NCBI RefSeq assembly: GCF_964275005.1
Contig: NC_092694.1
Coordinates: 29,012,632-29,076,631 of the forward strand
DNA from: Diadema setosum
Lineage: Eukaryota > Echinodermata > Echinoidea > Diadematoida > Diadematidae
Length of the DNA: 64,000 nt
Reading direction: 5' to 3'
A program made the position numbers and the translations under genes. This document shows, one piece after another, positions 35,989 to 45,893 of the stretch. The notes beneath the pieces were generated by a model that saw nothing but the letters and a program-made list of their open reading frames with translations, searched no databases and was not told the origin of the DNA. Within the stretch, counting starts at the first letter, position 1, and each line of letters begins with the position of its first letter.

Positions 35989-37350
35989 ATGGTCAGTTGG
36001 AGTGGACCGAGCATGGCTACACTGGATGTACTGGTCATTTTCATCACCATGATAGTTACGCCTCACAAAATGTCTGCTCAGAACTTGACATCCATGAACT
36101 ATCCGGAAGCAGAAACAGCTCCAATACCGACAGTTGATGTCGCAGCTCAAAATTTGACAGCCACATCAAGGAACGGTCTAGGAACTTCACTTTACCAAAG
36201 GCCAACGTTTGTTGCAGAGTTGCAAACGAGCATACTGTCGATGGAGGCCGAGAATGCACGTTCGTCTTACACGCCCGGAAAGGATCAGACCGATACAACG
36301 CATTATATTGACATTAGAGCACAGTGGAGCAGTGAAAATCAAACGACACCTTTTATCGACGCTGATTGGGCATGGCAGCCGATCACGTGGTCATTGCGAA
36401 TTGGAATCCAAGCTTTCCTCTCCGTGCTCGGCATCGGCGGGAATGCGCTGGTCATGGCGGTTCTCTTTATACGTCGAGGTGTGGGGAGAAACTCCGCGGA
36501 CACTCTCGTCGGGAATCTTGCTACGGCGGACTTTCTCACGTCTGTCTTCATATTCCCGATCCCGGTAGCTGTTCGCGTCCCAAAAACGATCATTGCGGAA
36601 GTGTACTGTCGCTTTGTTTTCACCTCATTCTTCCTTTGGGTGAGCATCTTGAGCTCGATCTTCACGTTGACTGCCGTATCGCTGGAGCGATATGTCGCAG
36701 TGGTCCACCCAATCCGTTGGAGCCGCTACAAAAGACGCCAAAGAGTGATTCTTGGCATTGTTCTCATCTGGTTTGCTGCTACGGGCTTGCCTTTTGATCA
36801 CCTAGTCGTTACTGGCGTTGACGAGGCGTTAAGGTCTTGCCAAGTCGAGCATGCAACCTTCGCGGGACAGATTGTCCTTGCAATAGCTTCTTTCGTTTTC
36901 GGCTTCATATTTCCGGCCTCGACAATGCTAGTCACACAGCTTTTAGCTGCTCGCGCTCTCTACAAACAATCCAAACGTTTTAAGGGGACCTGCGAACGTG
37001 GCGACCAATCAACTGCATCGTTTAGACATCTTGTGGCCATGAATCGAGTTTTGGGAATGCTCCTGATCGTTATCATTATCTATATTCTTTGCTGGGGTCC
37101 GAACGCAACCGCTTTTTTCCTGTACAACTTGCACGTCCTTGAACCTAGCTTTCTCTATGGACCAGTTGATCGTGTTCTTACGACGCTTGCCCTGTTTAAC
37201 TCTTGCGCCAATCCCATCGTATATTTGGTCTGGAATGCGCAATTCCGTGCAGCTCTAGTAAAATTCTTCACCGGCACGAAAATAAGCAGTAACGCCCTTT
37301 TTGGTTTACAGGAAGAATCAACCCGGAATAGCCAAGTCAAATTGTTTTAG
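35989..37350 (+). CDS. GPCR-5, intact rhodopsin-type (class A) receptor, 453 aa
   Basis: Single-exon seven-TM receptor. The ATG at 35989 (MVSWSGPSM) matches the family start; the frame extends to a GTG at 35977, and 36013 (MATLDV) is an alternative. It has a signal-like N-terminus, the TM1 Asn (GNALVMAVLF with one extra residue before RRG), the TM2 Asp (TADFLTS), VYCRFVF and LRSCQVEH cysteines, ERY after TM3, CWGP in TM6 and NPIVY in TM7. It ends with TAG at 37348-37350. The N-terminal half and tail (FFTGTKISSNALFG) resemble GPCR-3/4, whereas TM4 to TM6 (TGVDE, FVFGF, ALYKQSKRF, LLIVIIIYILCWGP) match GPCR-2. A conversion or unequal-crossover mosaic is likely. Downstream of about 37355 its 3' flank no longer matches the other units, so this is the end of the array. 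Confidence 0.93.
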   Translation: MVSWSGPSMATLDVLVIFITMIVTPHKMSAQNLTSMNYPEAETAPIPTVDVAAQNLTATSRNGLGTSLYQRPTFVAELQTSILSMEAENARSSYTPGKDQTDTTHYIDIRAQWSSENQTTPFIDADWAWQPITWSLRIGIQAFLSVLGIGGNALVMAVLFIRRGVGRNSADTLVGNLATADFLTSVFIFPIPVAVRVPKTIIAEVYCRFVFTSFFLWVSILSSIFTLTAVSLERYVAVVHPIRWSRYKRRQRVILGIVLIWFAATGLPFDHLVVTGVDEALRSCQVEHATFAGQIVLAIASFVFGFIFPASTMLVTQLLAARALYKQSKRFKGTCERGDQSTASFRHLVAMNRVLGMLLIVIIIYILCWGPNATAFFLYNLHVLEPSFLYGPVDRVLTTLALFNSCANPIVYLVWNAQFRAALVKFFTGTKISSNALFGLQEESTRNSQVKLF

Positions 37351-39972
37351 TGAATACCATATGTCTTTTGCTTTCTTTTTTTTTTCTATTCCCTACTTTC
37401 CTCACTTTCCCGCACTCTTTGTAGTTGTAAGATTTTCACCCCGCCCCCCCCCCTTTACTTTCTTCCTTTCCCTCAGAGGTACCTACATGTTACAAACATA
37501 GTCTTTTGAGTGGGTAAATCCATTTTTTTTTTCGCAGAGTGTATAGATAGAGTGTATGTTTTTTTATGTACTAAACATGTAGACATGAACGTGTTGTTAT
37601 CCCTGTCTGGCTATGTATATATTATCAACGACTCGCATGTTAAATTTATCATATTGTTACATGTACATCCTGTTGAAAAAAAAAAGTGATTTTAAAGTTT
37701 GAAATTTGAAAATGGCTGTCTCAAGAAAGTATGATGGCCAGCTGAAACAACTATAAGAGATGGCCTTCCAGCTTCAAACGCCATTGTTGAGATGGTTAGC
37801 TGTTAAAACGGTTACAGCTCGTTATTCCGACACCGAAGGTTCGTTATTCCGAAGGCTCTTTATTCCTAAGATTCGTTATTCCGAAGGTTCATTGTTCCGA
37901 ATTTCATTTTCGGATTAACCAATCTTCGGAATAACGAACCTTCGGAATAACGACGCAAATTTTCGGATTAACGAACCCTTTTTTCATTTTCGGATTAACG
38001 AACCTCTAGGTATAGGGAATTTACGTGTTTCGGATTAACGACCCTTCGGAATAACGAACCTTCGGAACAGCGAACCTTCGGAATAACGAACAGCACCCGT
38101 TAAAACAAACCAGACTCTTCTTCTGCTAGTTATTCTTACAGAACAAAGAACTAATCCTGCAATGATCTTTGGTACGACAGTGACTGTCAGGATGATGAGG
38201 ATACACTTCAGGGAAACTAAGTATAAATCTAATGATAGCGGTGGTAGAGATGATAATATATGTGACTGTGACTCTCATATACGGGAACTCCATTTTATGT
38301 CCTATCTGAGGGACAGAATGTTTTTGCTTCTTACTATAGAGGGGACGGAATGCTTTTACACAACATAACCTACATCGAGTTGATGTAATCATGCCCTTTC
38401 TCCCACGAGGGATATGATATGTAAAGAGAGATGAATGTCTGAAAGAAGAAACTCATTCCCTCAGGAGGAACATGTTGATTCTTTATGGACACTAACTTGG
38501 TGGAAAGTTCATGTCTAAGCACTTGTTCAACAGTCAGTGGTACACAAAAGAAGTCAGTCGAGTGAACGAGTTTATAGTCGAATCTGTAGCATATGCATTT
38601 TTCATTTCATGGATTTCTCGGCCCTGAAAATGGGGGCTTTCTCGAAGACAAGAAACCCGTTATACGGCACCATTTTGTGAAATTAAAGATGGCGAAAACA
38701 TAAGGGTAAGGACAAATAAAAACTTGTTTTTCTGATATCTTTAAACAATGACGTTGCCAAAAATGTATAGTTTTTATTCTCTTCACACAAATCCGGCAAA
38801 ATTACAGGGTGAACTTGACAAGCATATTGACTATATGCGACCGATCGAGTGTGGAATTCCAGAATACAGCAACCATTGCTCTTTGATATTTCCATTAATA
38901 AATTTGTCGCAAGGATTGCAACATCTCTTCATATGCCAAGTTCATATGCGAAAGGCAAGAACATACAAATAATGTTTTCGATACAATGAATAAGCGGATA
39001 CATGGCTGACTAAAAATGAATTAGCAGTGAATGCGAAGAAAAGTACATGTTGTACGTTTCTCATGTTAGATTCAAGGTAAACGAACTTTGTTCTAGACGC
39101 TTGTTTATTCAAGACAAAAGCAAATCTAACGCTTAGAAAATTGCAAGTACCTGGTTGTCACACTTAATGAACGCCTTGGTTGGAGTTTATGCAAACACAT
39201 AGTTCTATCTCTTTGTGCGTCACGGTGTAACCCGCTGAGTGCCATTTTTTTTTTTTTTTTCTGAGACTGCAACGCAGGCATCCAAGGCTGACACAGATGT
39301 AGTCGGTTCTCTGTAGATGTTTTCCAGAAAGAGGCAGAAGTGACCGAAATTATACTGGCCACTCTGACTAGCTTAGTCCATGCAGCCAGCTCCCCAAAGG
39401 CATGTACACCAAGACCATGTCCAGAGAGTCCATATCCAAGCCAGAGTGTGTGGATCGACAGGTTAGCTTTGTTTTGCAGGATCATCAATTGGTTGCCCTG
39501 CAGAATGGCTGCCTCAAAAAAGTATGATGGCCAGTTGAAACAACTATACTGCCCTACTTTAGCAAAAGGAAGCAAGTGACGTACCATCTGAATTTGAGTT
39601 ATTGATGTTTTCATAATTCACATAATGATCTCTTCTTCCAGGCCACATTTCATGCAGAAACACTCATCCTACTAAGAGATATGTTAGATAAGACATCATG
39701 ATAGTCCTTTGACATCAGTGTAAATGACAGACACATTTTGCTCTTTTAAGAGAAATGTCACTTTTGTCACTTGCTTCCTTTTGCCAAAGTAGGGCAGTAT
39801 AAGAGATGGCCTTCCAGCTTCAAAAGCCATCAATGAGATGATTAGCTTTAAAAAAATCCAGACTCTTCTTCTGCTAGTTATTCTTGCAGAACAAAGGACT
39901 GAATCCTGCACTGATCATTGCTGGTACGACAGTGAGTGTCAGGATGATGAAAACACACAGAGAAAGCATTAA
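37351..39972. other. End of GPCR array; diverged repeats
   Basis: No supported gene. It holds a TTCGTTATTCCGAA-type block (37815-38105) and two related repeat copies: 37711-37810 plus 38100-38320, and 39500-39972, which share AAGTATGATGGCCAG, GAGATGGCCTTCCAGCTTC and CCAGACTCTTCTTCTGC. The second copy also contains a local inversion (AGTAGGGCAGTAT at 39788 against its complement at 39545). Short ORFs at 38748-38972 (+) and 39126-39614 (-) are not recognised and have no supporting splice or homology evidence. Confidence 0.5.
37815..38105. repeat. TTCGTTATTCCGAAGG inverted/tandem repeat block
   Basis: More than ten copies of a 16-bp motif in both orientations (TTCGTTATTCCGAAGG, GGAATAACGAACCTTC) between GCTCGTTATTCCGAC and CGGAATAACGAACAGC, inserted into a repeat whose uninterrupted form is near 39830. 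The halves can pair with each other. Confidence 0.75.
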
Positions 39973-40329
39973 AGGGGAAGGCTAGTAACTGATCAGCGGG
40001 AATCAGTGGAAATGCTGGGAGATGATTGTTCCAATCCTTATGGGACTCATTCAAGAGTTCATTGTATATCTATTGTTGTGTGAAAATGATTTGCTTCAGA
40101 ACGGTCTCATATTCAAGTAATGTGCAGATTAATGCTCCGTCACTGACCAGGGACGCTAACCTGGAAGCATTAAACTGCACATTATTTGAGTATGAGACCA
40201 TTCTGAAGCAAATCATTTTCACACAACAATAGATATACAATGAACTCTTGAATGAGTCCCATAAGGATTGGAACAATCATCTCCCAGCATTTCCACTGAT
40301 TCCCACTGATCAGTTACTAGCCTTCCCCT
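39973..40329. mobile_element. Foldback MITE with TTAA/TAA target site
   Basis: Arms of about 165 bp are almost perfect inverted copies, starting AGGGGAAGGCTAGTAACTG, around a short centre near 40145-40170. TTAA lies on both sides (39969-39972 and 40330-40333). The uninterrupted host repeat is seen near 38215. The duplication fits either piggyBac-type (TTAA) or Harbinger-type (TAA). Confidence 0.85.
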
Positions 40330-40348
40330 TTAATCTGATGATAGCGCA

Positions 40349-43300
40349 TGGGCGTCACCAGGGGGGGGGGGGGTGCATTGGGTGCGAACGCACCCCCCTT
40401 CAGCCCCTTTAAAAAAAAATAATAAAAAAAAAAATCAATCTGCGAGCGACCTCAACGCCGGACGGTAAATGATTATTCTTTTTTTATTTTTTGTTCTTAA
40501 TTTTGCACCAGGGACAACACATTCGTGGGCAAAAACAATTCGCACCCCCTGGCTCTGGCAGCACTGATTTTATACATTACTAATATTTTATACAGTGTTT
40601 ACTATTTATCGACCGTACTGTACAACCGTACGGTACGGAGCGCGTACACGTTTGCATGTACGTGTGCTACTTACAAGTATGTAGGGTCTATGTACGTTAC
40701 TTCTGACCAATCCATATTGCCAGCCCAAGTGCGAACCTTAGCCTCATTAAAAAAAAAAAAAAAATGGAGGGGAAAGTATATCATTTTGCCCACCCCCCCC
40801 CCCTCCATAATTCCAGAGACGAGAAGATTTCCTTCTTACCTTTTTTTTTTTTTTTTTTTTGACCGGAAAAAAACAGTTGGCCCCATAAAAATATTGGTGG
40901 AGCAAGCAAATTATAATTTTGCCCCCCATAATTAATAATTAATAATTAATAAATGAGAAGATTTTCTTGCTTTTGAAAGAAAAAAAAAATGTTGCCCCCA
41001 TAAAAATATTGGAAGGCAAGCGCACCATTTGCCCCACCCCACATAATCATAATTCCCGCGATGAAAAGAAATTCTTATTTTTTTTTTGTTAGAAATATGT
41101 CCAATTATTTCACCCAAAAGCAGTGGCGTAACTACGGTAACGCTGGTAAAAAAAAAAATAATAATAATGAAAAAAAATTACCAAAATGGTAATTCAAGGC
41201 CTGCTTTTGAAATCGACATGAAAGGGTGATCAAGAAATAAGATATTTTTCTATGATTTCTTGTAACCATAATTCAAGAGGTATATAGTGTGAAACATTGA
41301 TGTGCGCAGTGTACTCAGAACATCCGAACGGCAAAAAGAGTCGGTGCAATGTTGCGCAATGTGATGTAGAATGTACACCTTTGTACCTTACGCTTCGTTA
41401 TATCAAAGCTGGATCATTGACTTTGCAGTGTTTCTTTACATACTAGTCTATATAAAAATGTCTTGCATTGCCAGTAAAAAGACTTGACCTGGGCTAATTC
41501 CTAACTTTTCCATGTATATAACACACACACAAACAGACACGCACAATTAGGGGATGCTTTTAAGTGCAGATTTTGGACATCCTTCCCCCGCTTGGTCACT
41601 TCGACGCCACCTCGCTGGTCATACCTCCCCCAATCATGAACATAAACCGACACCCTTGACTACCAGTGGCGGATCCAGGGGGGGGGGGCGCACCGGACGT
41701 CCCTCCCCCTTAATTTCCAATTTTGGACTGTAAAATGTCAAAATTTTCAAGCTCGCTCGCTCCGCAGGCTCGCATTTAATTGTTATGCCATTTTCCTGAA
41801 GTTGCTGCCAGTAATTGCCAGCAGTTGCGCCCATGTGCGCCCCACCCCTTTATTTCCAAATCGAAGAAGTATAGCTACAAACGGCAGTTTTGGGACTGTA
41901 AAATGTTAAAATTTTCAAGCTTGCTCGCTCCGCTCGCTCGCATTTAATTGTTATGCCATTCTCCTGATATTGCTGCCAGTAATTGCCAGCAGTTACGCCC
42001 GGTGCCCCCCCCCCCCCCACCTTAATTTCGAAAGCAAAAAAAAAAAATAGCTACAAACGGCAGTTTTTGGACTGTAAAATGTCAAAATTTTCAAGCTCGC
42101 TCGCATTTAATCGTTATGCAATTCTCGTGATGTTACTGCCAGTAATCATTCTCAGCAGATGCGCCCAGTGCGCCCCCCCCCCTTAATTTCCAAAGCGAAA
42201 AAGTATAGCTATAAACGGCAGTTTTTTGGACTGTAAAATGTCAAAATGCTCAAGCTCGGTCGCTCCGCTCGCTCGCATTTAGTCGTAATGCCATTCTCCT
42301 GAAGTTGCTGCCAGGAATTGCCAGCAGTTGCGCCCATGTGCGCCCCGCCCCTTTATTTCCAAAGCGAAAAAATATAGCTACAAACGGCAGTTTTGGGACT
42401 GTAAAATGTCAACATTTTCAAGCTCGCTCGCTCCGCTCGCTCGCATTTAATTGTTATGCCATTCTCCTGATGTTGCTGCCAGTAATTGCCAGCAGTTGCG
42501 TCCGGTGGGCGCCCCCTTCCTTTATTTCGAAAACGAAAAATATAGCTACACACGGCAGTTTTGGGAATGTAAAATGTCAAAATTTTCAAGCTCGCACTCT
42601 TCGCTTGCTCGCATTTAATCGTTATGCCGCGCTCATGAAATTCAGTGTAAATATTTAAACAGGAAGTTTACTTAGATGATATTATTTTATATGCAAATTG
42701 TTCACTAATAATCTACATCAAAATATACTTCTACCTTAAACAAGTGGGACTGTTTCAACTTGATAAAACAACAAAAACATGCATCAAATTGCACCATTTA
42801 CAACATCAAAATGCAATTTCAGTTCCAACGGTGGGAGGGGGGTTGGCCCCCTCCCACACCCTCCCCCCTCGCTCGCTCCGCTTGCTCGGGCTCGGTCGCG
42901 TTCATGACATCAGTGTAAGAATCAATACAAGAAGTTTATTGAAATGATATAATTTATAGGCACATTGCTCAACAACAATTTTCATCAAAATGTACTGCTA
43001 CCTTGAACAAGTGGGACTTTTTCAAGTCGATAAAAACACGCAAAAAAACCTGCATGGAATTGCACCATTTACAACATCAAAATGCAAAAAATTCTCACCG
43101 TGGGAGGAGGGGGGGGGGGATTGGGACAACAGGCACTTCCACACCCTAACCCCCATCCCTTGCTCGCTCCCTCGCATACTCAACACCCCCCATCCCCAAG
43201 ATGAAATCCTAGCTACGCCGGTGCCCTTTCCCCGCTTGGTTTCCCTCAAAAAAAAAAAAAAAAAAAAAACAAACAAACAAACACTAAAAGTCTGGGGATT

Positions 43301-43398
43301 GAGAGCTTCCTATATTTCAAATGTCTGTCCAAAAAATCGCGCTACATTTAGTGTCAAAACGCACCCCCCTTGAAAAAAAAAAAGCTGGTGACGCCCCT
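40349..43398. mobile_element. Composite element block with GGGCGTCACCAG ends
   Basis: Outer inverted ends GGGCGTCACCAG (near 40350) and CTGGTGACGCCC (near 43385) enclose about 3 kb of poly-G/C and poly-A/T tracts. A second pair of ends is nested inside (CAGTGGCGTAACTA near 41121 and TAGCTACGCCGGTG near 43209), and a CAGTGGCGGATCCAGG end lies near 41663. Two related segments at 42738-42905 and 43006-43150 share TTGCACCATTTACAACATC. No transposase is visible; family uncertain (hAT-like ends). Confidence 0.5.
41665..42640. repeat. 168-bp tandem repeat, about 6 copies
   Basis: A repeat of 163-172 bp contains ACTGTAAAATGTCAAAATTT, CTCGCTCGCTCCGCTCGCTC and GCCAGTAATTGCCAGCAG, and each copy is joined to the next by a run of C residues of variable length. 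The CGCATTT anchor recurs at about 41771, 41939, 42102, 42274, 42442 and 42610. Confidence 0.9.
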
Positions 43399-43439
43399 GG
43401 ATTTTATATGAAATATCAAATAGATGATGACTGGCGGGG

Positions 43440-43834
43440 AGGGAACGTTACCGAATCTTTCACCCGAAGGGCTTGAAATTCTATTGAGGGAGGTTATAAG
43501 TCCCGAGACGAAGTCAAGAGACTTATAGCCTCCCAAAATAGCATTTCAAACCCTGGGGGTGGAACGTTTGCTACATGTTCCCGACAACAATAGTCATCAT
43601 CAGTTATATTATAATGGGTTAGTCAAATACGTCAAATACGTCAACGTCAACCACCAGCACAACGGACTCGATCGCTCGCTCGCGCAGAGCCAAACCAAAG
43701 AGGTTCTATGAGCCAAATTACAGTAACTGTTCGCTCGCGGTCCTATAGGCCTTCTGTCTTGTTACGTGAAAATGTTTTCCCATGGGAGAACATTACAAGA
43801 ATGTTCGCCCATGGGCGAACATAACAAAATTTGT
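43440..43834. other. Repeat-derived stretch with short palindromes
   Basis: Contains a perfect 22-bp palindrome at 43801-43822 (ATGTTCGCCCA and its complement), a similar imperfect one at 43770-43790 (TGTTTTCCCATGGGAGAACA), and GGGTTAGTCAAATAC copies that reappear in the next hairpin. Confidence 0.6.
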
Positions 43835-43984
43835 TATCATATTTAGATGGGTTAGTCAAATACCGGTTAGTGATTTGCTAAACACAGTCACGTGATGGAG
43901 GTACATTATTTTAATGTACCGCCATCACGTGACTGTGTTTAGCAAATCACTAACCGGTATTTGACTAACCCATCTAAATATGAT
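43835..43984. repeat. Near-perfect 150-bp hairpin
   Basis: Two arms of about 73 bp are almost exact inverted copies (ATTTAGATGGGTTAGTCAAA and TTTGACTAACCCATCTAAAT), with only a few bases between them around 43910. Confidence 0.9.
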
Positions 43985-44692
43985 ATTATGTACATACTAA
44001 TATGAATATAACTCTGTAAAATAGTCTCAATAACCTTGGAATAACTAATAAATACCATGTTTTCGGAAGCACACACAAAAAACTAACTTCATGAGTTCAT
44101 TTACGAATTTCAGGAAAAAATGCACTATTTTACTTGAAATTTACATCAAATCAATAAAAGTAAATAATGTGGAATGATGCTGAAATGCTGATATGTAACA
44201 GATTTAACTTTTCAACTCGGAAATAATCATGTGTGTGTTTTTTGAAAAGTAAAGTTTCAGGTGTACCCAACCTGCCAACCATCTCTTTGGATGTACATTA
44301 TGTAGGCCTGCACTGTACTGCTGTACATCCGAAGCAACACTGATTGACAATATACGCAAAAAGAAATTTGTTGCAGAGTTATTACTTACCCTTTGCCCAT
44401 CTCAGGTAATAGCATTTGTCTATCAAATCAATAGAATTCCACATTTTTTTTTTTTTTTGTATTGTACAAAACGTGCATGATACAAAATCACAACATTGGT
44501 AACCTAAGAGTTGAAAAAATAATGAAGACAAATAACGAGACAAAAATGAATGCTCGTGGCTTTTTTCTCAATAAAATGGATATCAAATTGAAATGATACC
44601 ATTTATTGCTTGAAAAAGTGAAGGAATTCTGAAAAAGTCAAATAGAAAGCATTTTACACCCACCGCCTGAAACGAAAGACTGCATATGTTAT
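43985..44692. other. No feature recognised
   Basis: AT-rich unique-looking sequence without convincing ORFs, repeats or RNA genes. Confidence 0.5.
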
Positions 44693-45112
44693 CTACATGT
44701 TCATGATGTCATCAACGAGGCTAAATGAATCTCTGTTGCTCGTTTTCACTCCTTTATCGTTGACTGCAATATCGCCTTCAGAAATAAACAGGTCTGAGGT
44801 GATATCAGGGGCGGATTGGAGAGAGATATCTGTCAGACCTGACACTATTGTGAAGGTGTCGTCGAAGTCCTGGTCAGGTTATGATCACTTGTTCCCACGT
44901 CCCTCTTCATCATCATATTTCTCTTCATCAGTATCGGAATCTTGAGTTTCCCTTTTAACTATTTTTCCTCAAAAATTGATAAATTGGATATTGCGCTAAC
45001 AAGACGCGTGCCATCAACTGTACGGGAAACGTCGACGGACCAAACGTCCTCGACAGAACTCCAACGTGACGTTGTAGAGCTCACGTCATCTCGACAGGAA
45101 GCTCTATGGTAA
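44693..45112 (-). other. Candidate degraded or mis-assembled coding exon (unknown protein)
   Basis: On the minus strand, a strong acceptor-like site (poly-T then CAG at 45115-45113) opens a frame reading SCRDDVSSTTSRWSSVED, then ISNLSIFEEK, to a TAG at 44961. Shifting by one base at the A5 run continues with RETQDSDTDEEKYDDEEG. After two further stops an open stretch ends in VSGLTDISLQSAPDITSDLF and, at the C-terminus, SFSLVDDIMNM with a TAG at 44693-44695. The acidic, Ser-rich composition looks protein-like, but one continuous frame does not exist here. It is either a pseudogene, a coincidence, or a real 3' exon with sequence errors. The protein family is not recognised. Confidence 0.25.
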
Positions 45113-45571
45113 CTGAAAAAAAAAAATGTTCAACAAATACAAACAAAACTCATTAGCTTGAACTCACAGCAAGAGGTATTGATAAATCTTACAACTCATA
45201 CTGACGAGCGTTACAAAATTTCGTTTGGAAACTTCACCCATAAACACGTCTGATTTTAGACGAGATAAACACTTAATTCATTACTTAGGTAAGGCGAACA
45301 TGCCACATATTACTCCAGTGTGAATGACAATGTATCGAAAGGAACGGGTAGATATTACTGGAACACGGTTGATGATAAGACTAATTTTCTTACGCCTCCA
45401 TTTATTGTAGGAAAAATGCTGTTTGATTCCAGTGCCTTAGAATATAGTTAATATGAAAAATGAAAAATGAAGACTGTGACAACAGCTAGGACACATGTAG
45501 GAAAGGGGCAAGAAACCGTTGACTACTCACTGAAAAAGAACCGATCAAATCCTAAACTATATTCACCATTC
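45113..45571. other. No feature recognised
   Basis: AT-rich sequence with no convincing ORF or repeat. Confidence 0.5.
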
Positions 45572-45751
45572 TGATATACTTGAGACTCAAGACAGTCTCT
45601 TGCTTCTCAGTCTGTTTGATATACTTGAGACTCAAGACAGCCTCTTGCTTCTCAGTCTGTTTGATATACTTGAGACTCAAGACAGCCTCTTGCTTCTCAG
45701 TCTGTTTGATATACTTGAGACTCAAGACAGCCTCTTGCTTCTCAGTCTGTT
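45572..45751. repeat. 45-bp minisatellite, exactly 4 copies
   Basis: The unit beginning TGATATACTTGAGACTCAAG is repeated at 45572, 45617, 45662 and 45707, with one difference in the first copy. The unit length is a multiple of three and several frames stay open through it, including a minus-strand 15-residue repeat KQTEKQEAVLSLKYI. No splice or homology support for coding. Confidence 0.95.
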
Positions 45752-45893
45752 TGCCATCGGGACCTGGAATACCGCTCAAATTCATAGGAACAAGTTAATG
45801 TATCCATATATTTTTCTGGTACTATAATTAAAGTATTTGAAGTATTTCTGTACTTACATATTTGATGGAAGTTTATGAAGGTGTCTCACATTG

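Noticed and set aside
39126-39614. 162-codon minus-strand ORF
   Set aside because: It runs through a poly-A/T tract and repeat sequence that is partly duplicated near 37.7 kb; no recognisable domain and no splice context.
44697-44945. Plus-strand 82-codon Ser-rich ORF
   Set aside because: It is the mirror of the acidic minus-strand reading; composition and acceptor signal favour the minus strand, and even that is weak.
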